Shown here: positions 33,668 through 44,916 of the stretch, piece by piece | Layout of the letters: every line of letters starts with the position of its first letter | Numbering within the stretch: the stretch's first letter is position 1 | Assembly (NCBI RefSeq): GCF_024679245.1 | Contig: NC_090172.1 | Coordinates: 4,151,446 to 4,215,445 of the forward strand | Source of the DNA: Pseudorasbora parva | Lineage: Eukaryota > Chordata > Actinopteri > Cypriniformes > Gobionidae | Length of the DNA stretch: 64,000 bases | Reading direction: 5' to 3' | Notes under the pieces: model-generated | The model's database searches: none | The model's input: only the letters and a program-made list of their open reading frames with translations | What the model was told of the DNA's origin: nothing | Program-made: the position numbers and the translations under genes

Positions 33668-35219
33668 CCGTTAGGGATGTGAAGGTAAGAAAATTTCCTC
33701 TCACTGTCACATTACTGTGCTTGTGCACCGAGTCTGCACATTTTACTTTCGGTTTAGAATTAGCGCCAATTCAGGGGTGGGTTGCTTGAAATTTTGGGTT
33801 CATTAGCCTATCCGCTTGTTAAGTTTCTGTGTCCAAGCCTCAATTCGTTGCACTTGAGAATGCCATCGACGCCCGTTTATAAGTGCTATTTATTCATATT
33901 AAACATCAAACATTTAAAACAGTTAAACATTTTAAATACTTACAGTCTACACAACAGTCTTTGTGCTCACAGCATCACATACATTAATATTTTAACGATT
34001 TAAAAAAGATGAATCGCTGTATGGCCATCTGGAATTTTGGTATGAAGAAAAAGGTTATGATTATAACTTTTTTTTGTAGTGTTTCACCACATTGTGTGTG
34101 TATATTAGCACCGTTTGTAGTTTTTCTTGTGGTATGAGAGAGAGCGTTTGGACCCGGAAGCGCTGCCGTGTGACGTCAGCCTTAACAACTGGATTATTCT
34201 TAATGAAAAACACAACAACAATACAGCACAATGACAAACTCACTTAAATAGGCACTTTTACATTCTGTTCTGTGCTTTACCCCTAAATTTCACCCCTTGA
34301 AACAGGACTTTAGGTAGGACATATCAAATGACTTATACTAAAAAGGGCCGTTTAGCTCACTTCACAGCCTAGAAAAATGAAGGGGTCAAAGTTCGACTAG
34401 TTAGCATATGGTCAATTTAGGCCCTGCTGTGTTTGACTATGAATCACCCGTAGTTCAAGCCAGGGTTGCCAGGTCTGCGGTTTTTCCCTGCACCAGACAT
34501 TATTGGTAGTAATCACAGAGCTTCGTGTTTTGTTACTTGTGATGAGAGACAAAGTCTCAGCATTCAAATTCTGTCCATTTTATCATCAAATTATAACTAA
34601 ATTGATTTTTAATGCTCTTAGATGTGTAGCACGTCAGTCTTTTCTTTATTTTAATGCAAGTTATAGCACACAAAAAAAACATGAACATCAAAAGCTATGT
34701 CGAAAGATAAACTACATTTACTGAAATGTATCATGTCCCATGTCTCAATAATAATAATAAAAAAGACAATATCTGACCTAACGTTGCATTTATCTCAGGA
34801 AAGTTATCCATTGATGTTCACAGTTCGTTATTTAGCTATAAAAATACTTAAGATGAGCTTATTTACTGTTAGTTAGAATACATTTATCAAGAAGACAAGT
34901 GTTGCATACAGACGTTTCAGTATTTGAGTGTAATTTTTATAACTGAAAATAACTAGCTGTTGAATATAATAGTTTGGGCTCTGTTGTTAATTTGAACCTC
35001 TAATATTATAGTAATGTACCAAATGAGATGGATCTCTGTATAGTTTACAGCAGTAGTTGGAAGAGCATAAAGTATAAATAATAGAAACAGAGATTATTAT
35101 ATAATTATACATTTTATTTATTTTAATGATGCATTTTATTTGATTAATTTTTAGTACTGTGCATGCATACGGATTGCCTCAGAGGTAACAGACATGTAAT
35201 AAAAGCCTAAATGTAGCCT
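33668..35219. other. No recognisable feature
   Basis: AT-rich sequence without supported exons. ACCCGGAAGCGC at 34153 and GACGTCAG nearby are isolated motifs only. Confidence 0.4.
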
Positions 35220-35760
35220 TTATTTTTGTAAGTGTTTTATTCTCAGTACAGCCTGCAGAGGGCGCAATGCATCAGCTCCTCAACCTCACAGTCCCACTAC
35301 TGCCATTTTGACTGCCACAACACTGAAGCCTCACAATCCTTTCATACTAATTCATGTCATGCATTTACTTTCACATTGCACACTTCTACTATTGATAGCC
35401 GTATGTTTGAAGCGAGCATCTATTTTCCTAGTTTCTGTGATGTCAAGCAGAGGATTTAAAAGGATTATGTCCAGGTGCAATATCGCAACCCGGCTCTGTC
35501 CTTGATTAATTATAAATCAATGAAGTCTATTGCAGCTCAGAGGGCTCTAATCTTTTCTCTTTCATCCAGTGTAAATGTCGGTGTGCCTCAGCCACTCTGT
35601 CTGCTTTAACCTGAGAGAATCTATCTACCCGAGTGCTTTTCAAAAAACCAGACACCTCTTGACAAACCATGCACTGAACGAATTTGCAGAGAGGTGAAGG
35701 CTTCTGTCATAAAGATAGTCTGATGGTCAGACTGTGGATCCTTATTCTGGGTTTAAAACC
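35220..35760. promoter_or_regulatory. Candidate conserved non-coding block
   Basis: Non-repetitive, balanced composition with homeobox-like TTGATTAATTATAAATCAAT and GCTCTAATC, unlike the flanking AT-rich repeats. No open frame with splice sites resembles a known protein. Regulatory role is inferred from texture only. Confidence 0.3.
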
Positions 35761-36005
35761 CTTGATACAAGGAGAATCGTTTGACCAAACGTTCTGAATG
35801 GCTGCTGGTAATGTTACATTGGTAAATTTAATGTTAATTGCGTTATTTTAGTGTTGTGTGTTACCATGATGGTGTTTTGTATTAAGTGCATGACACTGCA
35901 TGCACTTTCTATATGTTAGTATTCAATCAGCTTGTGGAAAAGCTACTTGTGATGAATTATGATTCATCATGTGGCTTTTCTCTTTACCCCCTGTGTTTTT
36001 ATAGT

Positions 36006-36102
36006 GGTTGGCAGTGTTGGGGAAAGTTTTCTTTGAAAATAATGTATTACAATTATGCGTTACTCCCTTAAAAAGTTACTAATTACGTTACTTAGTTACT
36101 TT
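36006..36102. repeat. Fragment of the CAGTGTTGGGGAAAG hAT-like family
   Basis: GCAGTGTTGGGGAAAGTTTT and TTACTAATTACGTTACTTAG match the ends of the complete copy at 55902-56548. The rest of the element is absent. Confidence 0.6.
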
Positions 36103-37085
36103 GGTAACACTTTATTTTAAGGTTCGGTTATTAAAGGTGGGGTAAGTGCTTTCTGGTAACCGTTGTTGATATTTCAAATCACCAAAACAAACACGCCCCT
36201 ACCCCCAAAAGGGTCTCAGTCCTATTGTGATGGCTCCGCCCCACACATGCGTGAACCCAGACAACAACTACGGCAGAATCAGTGTGTAACTAATACAGGT
36301 CGAATATTCAATGAAAAAGTCACCCCTTCCATCACAAAAACACAAACCGCTCTCAACTCTATAGAACACGAGCCGACAGTCCAGCTGATGACATATTACA
36401 ATTATGGCAAGATTCGAGTTATAGCGATCACAAAATCACAAACCGTTCTCATGAACAACTCGATAGTACATAAATTCGATAGTCCAGCTAACGACATATT
36501 ACAATTATGACCGGATAAGGGTTATATAGATCATGAAAAGAGGAAACAAACATATATTAGAAGTATCTCACTTGTCGGACACATCTTGTGAGCTGACGCT
36601 TGAAACAGTGAGGAGATTTAGATGATACATACGGTGTGGAAATGTATGATCTTTATCATCGCTGAAGTGAGTGACAATACAATCGCAAATGGACAAACAA
36701 GCGAACATGACACGCAAACATATTTGAGCAATAGCCAGCATATATTAATTCTTAGCTAATGTTTGTTATGTGTGACTCGCATGTTTTTTTTAAATAATGA
36801 CGTGCACTGACTGAGTCTCTCTTCTGAACATCAATAGTAGACACGCCCCTTACTGCTGATTGGCTACCAGTTTGTTATTCCACTCGGCCCGAGTCCTTTT
36901 TCTAAAACGGTTTTAAAATAACACTTACCCCACCTTTAACTATTAACTAGTTGCTTATTATCATGCATATTACTAGGATATTGTCTGTTTATTAGTACTT
37001 ATTAAGCACATATTAATGCCTTATTCTGCATGACCTTATTCTACATCCCTTAATCCGACCCAATACCTAAACCTAAATGCTAAAC
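36103..37085 (+). repeat. TAACACTTTATTTTAAGG MITE, copy 1, interrupted
   Basis: Begins GGTAACACTTTATTTTAAGG and resumes at 36940 with CTATTAACTAGTTGCTTATT and CTTATTCTACATCCCTTAAT. Direct match to copies at 37792-38065 (inverted) and 57480-57757. The 3' end is lost near 37085. Confidence 0.8.
36135..36935. mobile_element. TTAA-type MITE nested in the previous repeat
   Basis: The ends AGGTGGGGTAAGTG and CACTTACCCCACCT are perfect 14-base inverted repeats, flanked by TTAA at 36131-36134 and 36936-36939. Removing the element plus one TTAA restores GGTTATTAACTATTAAC, exactly the uninterrupted sequence of the other family copies. No transposase (piggyBac/Kolobok-like). Confidence 0.92.
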
Positions 37086-37791
37086 TTATGGGAAAATTAA
37101 CTGAAATGAGCATCTCTATAAAGTACAATAACATTAGTGCAAATATATAATATTTATGAAGAAAAAGTAATGTAAAATGAAGTAAAATTAAATATTAACA
37201 AAATTAAATAACAAAATAATATATGTTATGCAGTTTAGCTACACATAAGGGAAACATTAAGTCATGCCAGATCATTCATTGTCTCTTATATTTTGGCAGG
37301 CGGACCCATATTGTGCTGCCAACACACAGCAGTCCTTGTGTTCTTCTAACAGGAAGGGCAGTTTTTCATTGTTTGATTGTGTTCCAAATATGTAGTGTAT
37401 GCACTTGATAAAGCAGGGTACGAATATCTTTGTATTTTGTGCATTTTGTTAGAAAGTGCAGCTCTGTCTCGGTTTTTTTTTGATCGCAGTGTGGACACGA
37501 CCTCTGTTCCTGCGGTGGCGGCCATGTTTTTCTGTGTCAGCTCGTCTCTATTGTGAGTCTGTTACTGGTCACGGTGGCTCTCAGTTTTTGTCTGTCACTA
37601 TGTACAAATGTGTACATACATGTGCAACATGTTTCTGGATCCACAGGGCCGAAACCACCATAGACACTGATGGGGATCCCAATAATTAGAAATGGCCAAA
37701 TTATCACCTCCAATATTTGATAATCTTGAAGCTGCTCTGCTGTACTCCGTTACACACTGCTCTGTTTTTTGTAAAGATTGTAAAGCGTTTT

Positions 37792-38065
37792 GGTGACACT
37801 TTAGTACGGGGAACACATTCACTATTAAATATGACTTTTTCCTCAATTAACTCCTAATTTACTGCTTATTAATAGTTAGTAAGGTAGTTTTTGTAGCATT
37901 TAAGTTTAGGTATTGGGTCGGATTAAGGGATGTAGAATAAGGTCATGAAGAATAAGGCATTAATATGTGCTTTATAAGTGCTAATAAACAGCCCATATCC
38001 TAGTAATATGCATGATAATAAGCAACTAGTTAATAGTTAATAACTGAACCTTAAAATAAAGTGTT
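37792..38065 (-). repeat. TAACACTTTATTTTAAGG MITE, copy 2 (complete)
   Basis: Inverted full-length copy: ends GGTGACACTTTAGTACGG and CTTAAAATAAAGTG, with TTGGGTCGGATTAAGGGATG inside. Confidence 0.85.
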
Positions 38066-38455
38066 TTTTTTAGGCTGGTCTGTCTCAGTGGTCTAACAGC
38101 ACTCATCACTGTCAGAATGAGTGAGATGGCCAATCAAATCAAAGAAGGCGGGGCTTAACTGTGCAAATTTCAATGTGACGCTTTAGTTTTTTAACTGTGA
38201 AAGATGTAAGTAGCTAAACATGTAATATTTGACAACTATTTTACATCAGCGACCACCAACAATATCCAATGTATTATTATATATAATAATAATATATTAT
38301 TTGCAAGGTTGTTGAGCTCTTCTGTATGTTCTGCTGTTTGCACAGTAAAATAAACACTTGAAAAAAAGTATTTTTAACGGGTCACAGACACTTATTTTTA
38401 TTTAATGCCAATTCAATATTATAATCTTATCAGTTAACGGTTAATAATCGATTAA

Positions 38456-39426
38456 AGCTACACTGTGATATTTTACTAGCCTAGAAATCTAGATGCACCC
38501 TAGGTGCAGCAAATCTAATCTGCCCGCGAATGTCGTCTAGCAACTCTCAATACCCTTCTGAGCTGTAATCGCCAAACTCTGGTCGGGCCAATCACATCGT
38601 GTATAGAGTCGGTGGGCTTAACATAATGACGACGGCCGAGTTGCGCTTGTGTGGTCGTTCTAGTAAACACAGAAGCTGGTGAACGGCGGTCTTTCGAATC
38701 AGCTTTGACCGCGACTCTGGAAGACTTGGAGTTAAGCTTTTCTCTGAGAAAAGAACAAAGAACGGCACTGAAGTCATTCTTAAAAAGGGAAGATGTGTTC
38801 TGAGTTTAGCCGACCGGATACGGCGAATGTTTAATCTATCAACCGTCTATGTTATCAACGAGCTCTGCTTCCCCTTCGTTGCTCTGGTTGGTGTAGCGCT
38901 ATCCTATCGCGTGCAGAGGGAGTTTGAAAGACAACCGTTTATCCCGCCCCTCGGATTGAGCTGCCAATGGTGAGTTTCCAGACCAAACATCTTGATGTGG
39001 GTCTGGCTTGTCAGGCTAATATTTTCCCCCATCTAGCTGTGAAAAGGTATATGACCATCCAGTGAATATCAGTTTCTGTTCCTCTCAATTCTGATTTAGT
39101 CCAAGATTAGCATGGCAAGATTAGCAAGATTAGCAATCCCCCTCTTCACATTCGACACGGTGCCATCGAGTGTTAAAACGCGAAAGGCGAAGCTTGAATT
39201 TACGGGTATGTCCCTCTTTGGCTACTGTACTTTCAAGCAAGACCAGCAACATGGCGACCAGCATTCGAACCCCTCACCCGAATGTATTTTCAATGGCATA
39301 TTATAAACTTACGAGAATACTTTATTACTTGAAATAAGTAAATATACATTAAAGAACACATATATTTTGGAAAGAACTAAGTGTTTTTAGCTAAGAATAA
39401 ACAAAAAAAGTTACACAGTGCACTTT
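38456..39426. repeat. CTACACTGTG MITE copy, split by another repeat
   Basis: Begins TTAAAGCTACACTGTGATAT, is interrupted at 38475, and resumes at 39019 with ATATTTTCCCCCATCTAGC, ending TTACACAGTGCACTTTAA. The remainder matches 52363-52776. Confidence 0.85.
38475..39018 (+). repeat. Unnamed 0.5-kb dispersed repeat, copy B, with target duplication
   Basis: Homologous to 18969-19492. Flanked by ATATTTT on both sides (38468-38474 and 39019-39025), which the intact host MITE carries once, so it moved as a unit. Ends TAGCCTAGAAATC and CTTGTCAGGCTA are weakly inverted. Confidence 0.8.
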
Positions 39427-40999
39427 AATGAGCATCGGCTGTCGGTCGGAAAAATTAACCGAAATGAGCATCCCTAGAAAGTACAATAACATTAGTTCAA
39501 ATACATAATGTTTCTAAAGAAAAAGTAATGTAAAATTAAATGAAGTATATTATTTGCAAATAGTTTACTTCATAACTACAATAGAACAAAATTCAAACTT
39601 TTACTGTTTACTAATTTATATTTCTTTATTTCCTTAAATCCCCATTAATCCTTTAATTGCTGAATTCCTTTAAATGAATCAATGACAATCAATGACACTA
39701 TTAATAGGTTTAAGAGTTGGGACAGGGTTATGACAATTTTCAGACAGTAATGTTGTTCATGGATCAACAAAATATCCTATTGCATATTCTCTCTTAAGGG
39801 CCAAATAGCATTGCATTTTGCTCTGATGTTGTGCTTGAGTTTCCCAATGATTGACGTAATTGTGTTGCATTTGTGCTGTAATTTGGTTTAATTGAATAAG
39901 TTTGGCAGTATTGTTCTGGTTCCAAGCATCAGTGTGATGGGGGTCAGTAGATGCTGAGAGAGGGGATCGGCTTCTTTGCTCACCTCTAGTTTGTTTTCAT
40001 GCTCTGTATTTTCTACTGCACAAGAGGCGTGATCAACGGGCATAGTTCAAATGAGTCTGCACACAATTGTATAGTCCTTTAGCCAGTCAGACCACAAGAG
40101 CCGTGATCAACGGGCAACAATCCATCACTTCTCTATCCGTCATCGTGTTCAACCCCCCAATAGCAATCCAGGTGGATAAGCCAGTCTGTGATTGAGTCCC
40201 GCAAAAGTGTAACAGAAGCAGGATAAATCAATGTACAGGTTTCAGACTGAAGGGCAAAATCAAATCGCCGGCAGATCAGGCTGGGTTTACCCAGTCAAAG
40301 TGTTTACATAATTTAGAAAGAATGATCATGTCTTCAAATTTTCAACCAAAAAATACAACCTGAGGAGCTTTAACACTCCCTTCAGTTACAGTTAGAGTTA
40401 TATCTTCAGTCAGAGAAACAGAGAAACATTTTTTATGACATATGCAGAGCTAAATAATGATATCAGAGTCGTACTGAGACATACTGACAGATAAAATAAA
40501 TACTCGATTGTGATCGCTTCTATGATTTGTCTGATTTCTTCAAGCGGTCTTATTTACCGTGTTAACTATAGTAATGGTTAGCACATGTAGTCTTTTGCAG
40601 CGCATATAAATAATCCACATCGGCTCACAAACACAAGTTATTTCAAACACTCGCCGTGGTCTGAAAGTGGGGTTTGAGCTAAATTTATTTAATGCTCTAA
40701 ATAGTCTTTAATGCTGATATTAGCTGGTATGAAATCTTTGTTTGTAACCACTCCTCAAGCCCGAGCTGGCCCGCTTTGGTCCAAGGTATTCGGCGGGCCC
40801 AAAACCCCCTGGCCGTTGTCCCAGACGAGGCCCAATCAAGCCCCGGAAGTGACAGTGGAAACGCGACTGGTCCTGGCACTCATTAGCAACAGTGGAAAGA
40901 CGGCTATTAATCACCATTTTAGTGAATTTTGCTGATAGGATTAACACTGCCCACCCCTATAGCAAACTGTAGTCACTTCGCTTTTCAGACACTCCTTCC
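39427..40999. other. Intergenic or intronic sequence with minor repeats
   Basis: 39448-39560 is related to 37091-37200 (AGTACAATAACATTAG). At 40020-40043 and 40091-40114 a near-identical segment (ACAAGAGCCGTGATCAACGG type) occurs twice. 40740-40870 is GC-rich, probably a transposon remnant (AAGTGACAGTGGAAACGCGA). No gene is supported. Confidence 0.4.
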
Positions 41000-42150
41000 T
41001 GTCCAAGTGTGCGGATTGAACAAACTAAAAAGTGGACCTGACTGAAGGCTAGTGAGTTTGTGGATAAGTGCATCCAGCATTCGATAGTGGTGCATGGTTA
41101 CTATTTCATTGTTTGCAAGTCTTCTGGATTGTATGACCACATTAATCTCCGAGCATTAGTAGAAGAGCCCTCTTTTGTCTTGCGGTTTTATTTGGAGATG
41201 AAATTGACAGCGCAAACATCTGTGACTGCCACCGCCAGTGTTCCCACACCCTCTTAGTCTCATTAGCTTTAATGAGATATTGACACAGACACTGGTGTCT
41301 AAATTATGCACACTCGTTTTCCGCTGATGTATAAATAGCACTGATGAAATGTAATTGCTCTCCTTTAGATCACTCAGAGGGTGATTATGGAGAGAAGGCT
41401 CTGAGCAACTTCTCCCCAGTCGTCGGACAATTCTTACTGCTTTTCCAGCCCGCGGGTTTGTGGTCTGGCCGTGGCAATAACAGCGCAAGCGGAATCTGCC
41501 TGGGATCCTCTTTCTTGTGTTTGTCTTGTTTGCTCAGTGGCTGTTTTCCCTGGCTTTTCGGCGCTGATCCTGTGGAGTGCCATAAAAGCCTGTGTTTGAG
41601 GTACAGGCAGTGTGAGCGCCTTTTCATCCCTCTGTTTGAGTGCTCACAGCTCGGAGGCCAACCATAAATCCAGTCTGGGAAGCAGGAGGGGGTGGATTGG
41701 GGGTTGAGGGAGCGAAGGCGAGAGAGAGAGAGAGGCTGGGCGTAAATAAAGCTTCCCATAAAAGCCTGAACGAGAAGTGTGGATCCCTCCATCCTGCCCT
41801 CCTCCACCCCCTCTGAAAGAGAATTAGCGCAGGCTATGTGGCCTCTCCGGCTGTAGTTTGTTCCCCTCCCACTCAAAGAAAAAAGGCTCGACTGGCTTTG
41901 GAGCAGCAGTGGGCAGCCCGGAGGGAGGGAAGGAAGAGAGGAGGGCTTTGACGGGGGTAGGTTTTCACAGACACATACACCATGGCCCATCTGTTTGGAG
42001 GCATTATAACAGTCTTGCAGTATTAGAGTGCCTTGAGATATTGATCAACGACCCCCCACTCTCAGAACGACTGGGAAGGAACCGTCATCTGCTCCTTGCC
42101 CCTCCTTCATTATTTTGGAGATTGAGACATAAATTATGTGGCTGAGTCAC
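41000..42150. promoter_or_regulatory. Candidate conserved non-coding block
   Basis: Over 1.1 kb of non-repetitive sequence with regular base composition, including CTCATTAGCTTTAATGAGAT, CCATAAAAGCCTGTG (near-repeated as CCATAAAAGCCTGAACG at 41757) and GGCTGAGTCAC. Long open frames on both strands (minus strand 41385-41990, plus strand 41344-41667) have no domain features and lack convincing splice context. I interpret it as regulatory, without direct proof. Confidence 0.35.
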
Positions 42151-42428
42151 CGATTTCCTTTACACTGTAAAAAAATATTGTTGGTTTAACTTAAAAAAGT
42201 AAGTAACCTGGTTGCCTTAATTTTGAGTTCATTGAAATAAAAAATTTGAGATGATATGATGAAGGAAATTGGTTTAATAAATAGAAACTCAAAATATTAT
42301 TACATCTGAACCACATACAAAATGTGATAAATCATGAAAATAGCACAATTTGGTATGTTTCACTGCATCATCACAAATTAAACACGCACAATTACCCAAT
42401 ATGCTTACAGAATCTTTTTAATATGTAA

Positions 42429-42562
42429 GGGATAATGTCCACCCAGCCGGTTGTTATCGCAGAATAAACCCCAACAGAGTGATCAGGACCCCGATGCGAA
42501 GCGGAGCGTCACTCTGAAGAGGTTTATTCTGCGATAACAACCGGCTGGGCGGACATTATCCC
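42429..42562. repeat. Long hairpin, 42-bp arms
   Basis: 42429-42470 and 42521-42562 are reverse complements with one mismatch (core CCGGTTGTTATCGCAGAATA). The 50-base loop is itself partly self-complementary (AGAGTGA and TCACTCT). Confidence 0.9.
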
Positions 42563-42726
42563 GCTTATTACACGGCTACTAGTCTCAAATAAATTAGACA
42601 CAAAATATTGTCTTGAGATTAAATATTTTAGTAGCTCTTACGCAAAGCTTCCACGAAGACAAACAGTTCCAACCTGCTTTAAGCCTTTATCTATTGCTGC
42701 TAAATGTTGAAAATGAATGCTGAAAG

Positions 42727-43060
42727 GGTTAGTTCACCCAAAAATGAAACCAAGCCTATGATTTACTCACCCTCAAGTCATTATAGGTGTATATGACATT
42801 CTTCTGTCAGACAAATAAAATCAGAGTTATATTTAAAAAGTCCAGGCTCGATTTAATCCAAGCAGTAGTTGTAAGGTTAGCTGTTTTTGAAGTCCATAAA
42901 AAATGCAGCTGTCCGTCAAATAATGTGCTCCACACGACTCCGATGGGTTAATAGAGCCTTCTGATTCGAATTGATGCGTTTGTGTGAGAAAAATATCCAT
43001 ATTTAAAAGATTATAAAGGAAACCCGCCTTGAAGTCCTCCATTGTAGCCATGGCTGTTTA
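42727..43060. repeat. GTTCACCC-family fragment
   Basis: Starts GGGTTAGTTCACCCAAAAAT and continues TGATTTACTCACCCTCAAGT; the interior AAAAATATCCATATTTAA also appears in the 6240-6605 copy. The right arm is missing. Confidence 0.7.
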
Positions 43061-43343
43061 AGTATTTAACAGCCACAAGATGGCGCCAGCGTTAAGCATA
43101 GAAGTAGTACCGGTCAAGATAACTCGTAGTACCCGGATGAGCGGGTGTTATCGGGAAATATCATACCGCTGGAATGCGCGATTGACCAATCAGAATCAAG
43201 TATTTCACAGAGCCGTGTAATAATATTTGAATAAAGGTTGTCGACTCTCAAAAATGTTCATTGTATTAACTCAAATATTTAGTTATTTGAGTCTAGAATT
43301 TTGAAAAATAATGAACTTATTTTTTAAATATTTTTTTACAGTA

Positions 43344-44807
43344 GAGACAGCCTTTCTTTGCATCAAATGTAACCATTCAAATGGTATTTACAACGAAACA
43401 TAATTATCTGAGTCAGTTAGAGTCCGAAATTAATATTTTGTCAAATATACTGGTCATAATACAATTGGGAATTCACCAGCCATCAAGATTTCTTTCCAGC
43501 ATGTTTCTTTTGCATGATTCATAATGCTTTTCCTGGGGCAAATGAATTGTCTAGCTGTTTTTCCCTGCAAACATATTTGTGGCAGAGCGCGCAAACCACC
43601 ATGCCATTTGTAGCTTTATACATTAGAAAGAGACATGCCATTTTTGTTTGTTAGACTTGTTTTGTTTGCTCAATGCCAAGAATATCACACCACAGTTTTG
43701 AGCTTTCATTTAGTAGATATTTTGTATCTCTTAATATGGTTTGGTTACAACTGTGAAAGTCAATCAATCAAAAAAAGTCTGACTAACGTTCTTCTATTGC
43801 AATTCTACCCGTTCTGCATTCATTGGCAGAGAGAGCAGCTGTCATTTATAGGTATGAAAACAAACAGCCTTTTTAACCACTGTATAATTTTTTCTGCCTT
43901 ACAATAATTCAAATCATCATAGAAGTACTGCGGGATATAATAGTTGGGATATAATTACTGATGTTTAGTGTAGCAATCAAAAAAAATTGACGCTTCAAAT
44001 TAAGATTGTATCAATTACATTGTTACACCAGCAGGAGGCGACGCGCGACTGTTATAGTGTCTATTTGTCGTTGAATCATTCTTTCAAGAGATTTGTTTAA
44101 AAGCACTGAATCATCAGTAATGAAGCAAATGAAGTCTTTCACTTCATTGAATTGAATCATTGAATCATTTACTCAACCCGATCTAAAAAAAAAGTAAATA
44201 ATTACAATGATTTTATTTTTTTTATAGATTGCAGCAATTAGCATTTTGTTGGAACCTAATTAAATGCTATTTCTTTTAGTTGTTTATTCAGAAATCTCTA
44301 TTTTAAACAAAAGAATTGTGATTCTCAATTTATCCAGAATCGTGAGCTCTACTTTGTAGCCATTCATTCCTACATCTCATACTCTGTTCAGTTTGATTGT
44401 ATTGATCTAAACATTGAACAGAGCCTTTAATATCTCTGTCAGTCCAGTGCTGTTTTGTAGGCTTGCATGTCAGGGTGATTACAGACGCCTCCATTTGGCT
44501 GTCAACATGGCACTTTTTTAGTCAGCCAGATATGAACTGGGGAAAAAAAGAACCAATTTCCCCTCTACAGTAGCTGAGTGCTGCATTGATCTGTATTGAC
44601 TGAGCTTGGGCAGGCTGTTTCTCCATAGAGAAACTGTGGTATTGTTGTAGTACTCCATCATTTGCTCAGTGTGTATGTAAATGTAAGGGCTTGCCTCTTT
44701 ATTGATTTAATAGGTTTGAATATCAGCTGTTTATGGTGCAGATTATCTAGCTATATCATAACCCAATAAATTGAATATATATATGCACATACACATACTA
44801 TAATACC
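43344..44807. other. No gene; candidate conserved stretch at 44340-44700
   Basis: Mostly AT-rich. 44340-44700 is non-repetitive and less AT-rich, e.g. CAGGGTGATTACAGACGCCT and CCATTTGGCTGTCAACATGG, and may be conserved non-coding DNA. No exon is supported. Confidence 0.3.
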
Positions 44808-44916
44808 CCAATAATGCCAAAAGTGTTGGGACGCCTGCCTTTACATGCACATGAACTTTAATCCCATTCTTAATCCGTTGGGTTTAATATGGCCCCTATA
44901 CTTTTGGCAATATAGT
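44808..44916. repeat. Miniature Tc1 derivative (TTGCCAAAAGTATTGGG ends)
   Basis: Left AATGCCAAAAGTGTTGGGAC and right CTATACTTTTGGCAATATA are the inverted termini of a known Tc1-type family, joined with only about 70 bases between; the transposase is deleted. Confidence 0.75.

Larger units (their letters stand above)
42163..43343. repeat. CACTGTAAAAAAATAT-ended element with insertions
   Basis: CACTGTAAAAAAATATTG at the left and ATATTTTTTTACAGTA at the right form the terminal inverted repeat. Inside are a hairpin (42429), a GTTCACCC-family fragment (42727) and a mirrored TTACACGGCT (42568) / AGCCGTGTAA (43211). Confidence 0.7.

Noticed and set aside
41385..41990. 201-codon open frame on the minus strand
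   Set aside because: No domain, low-complexity proline/serine composition, open on the other strand too, and no splice or promoter context; more likely non-coding unique sequence.
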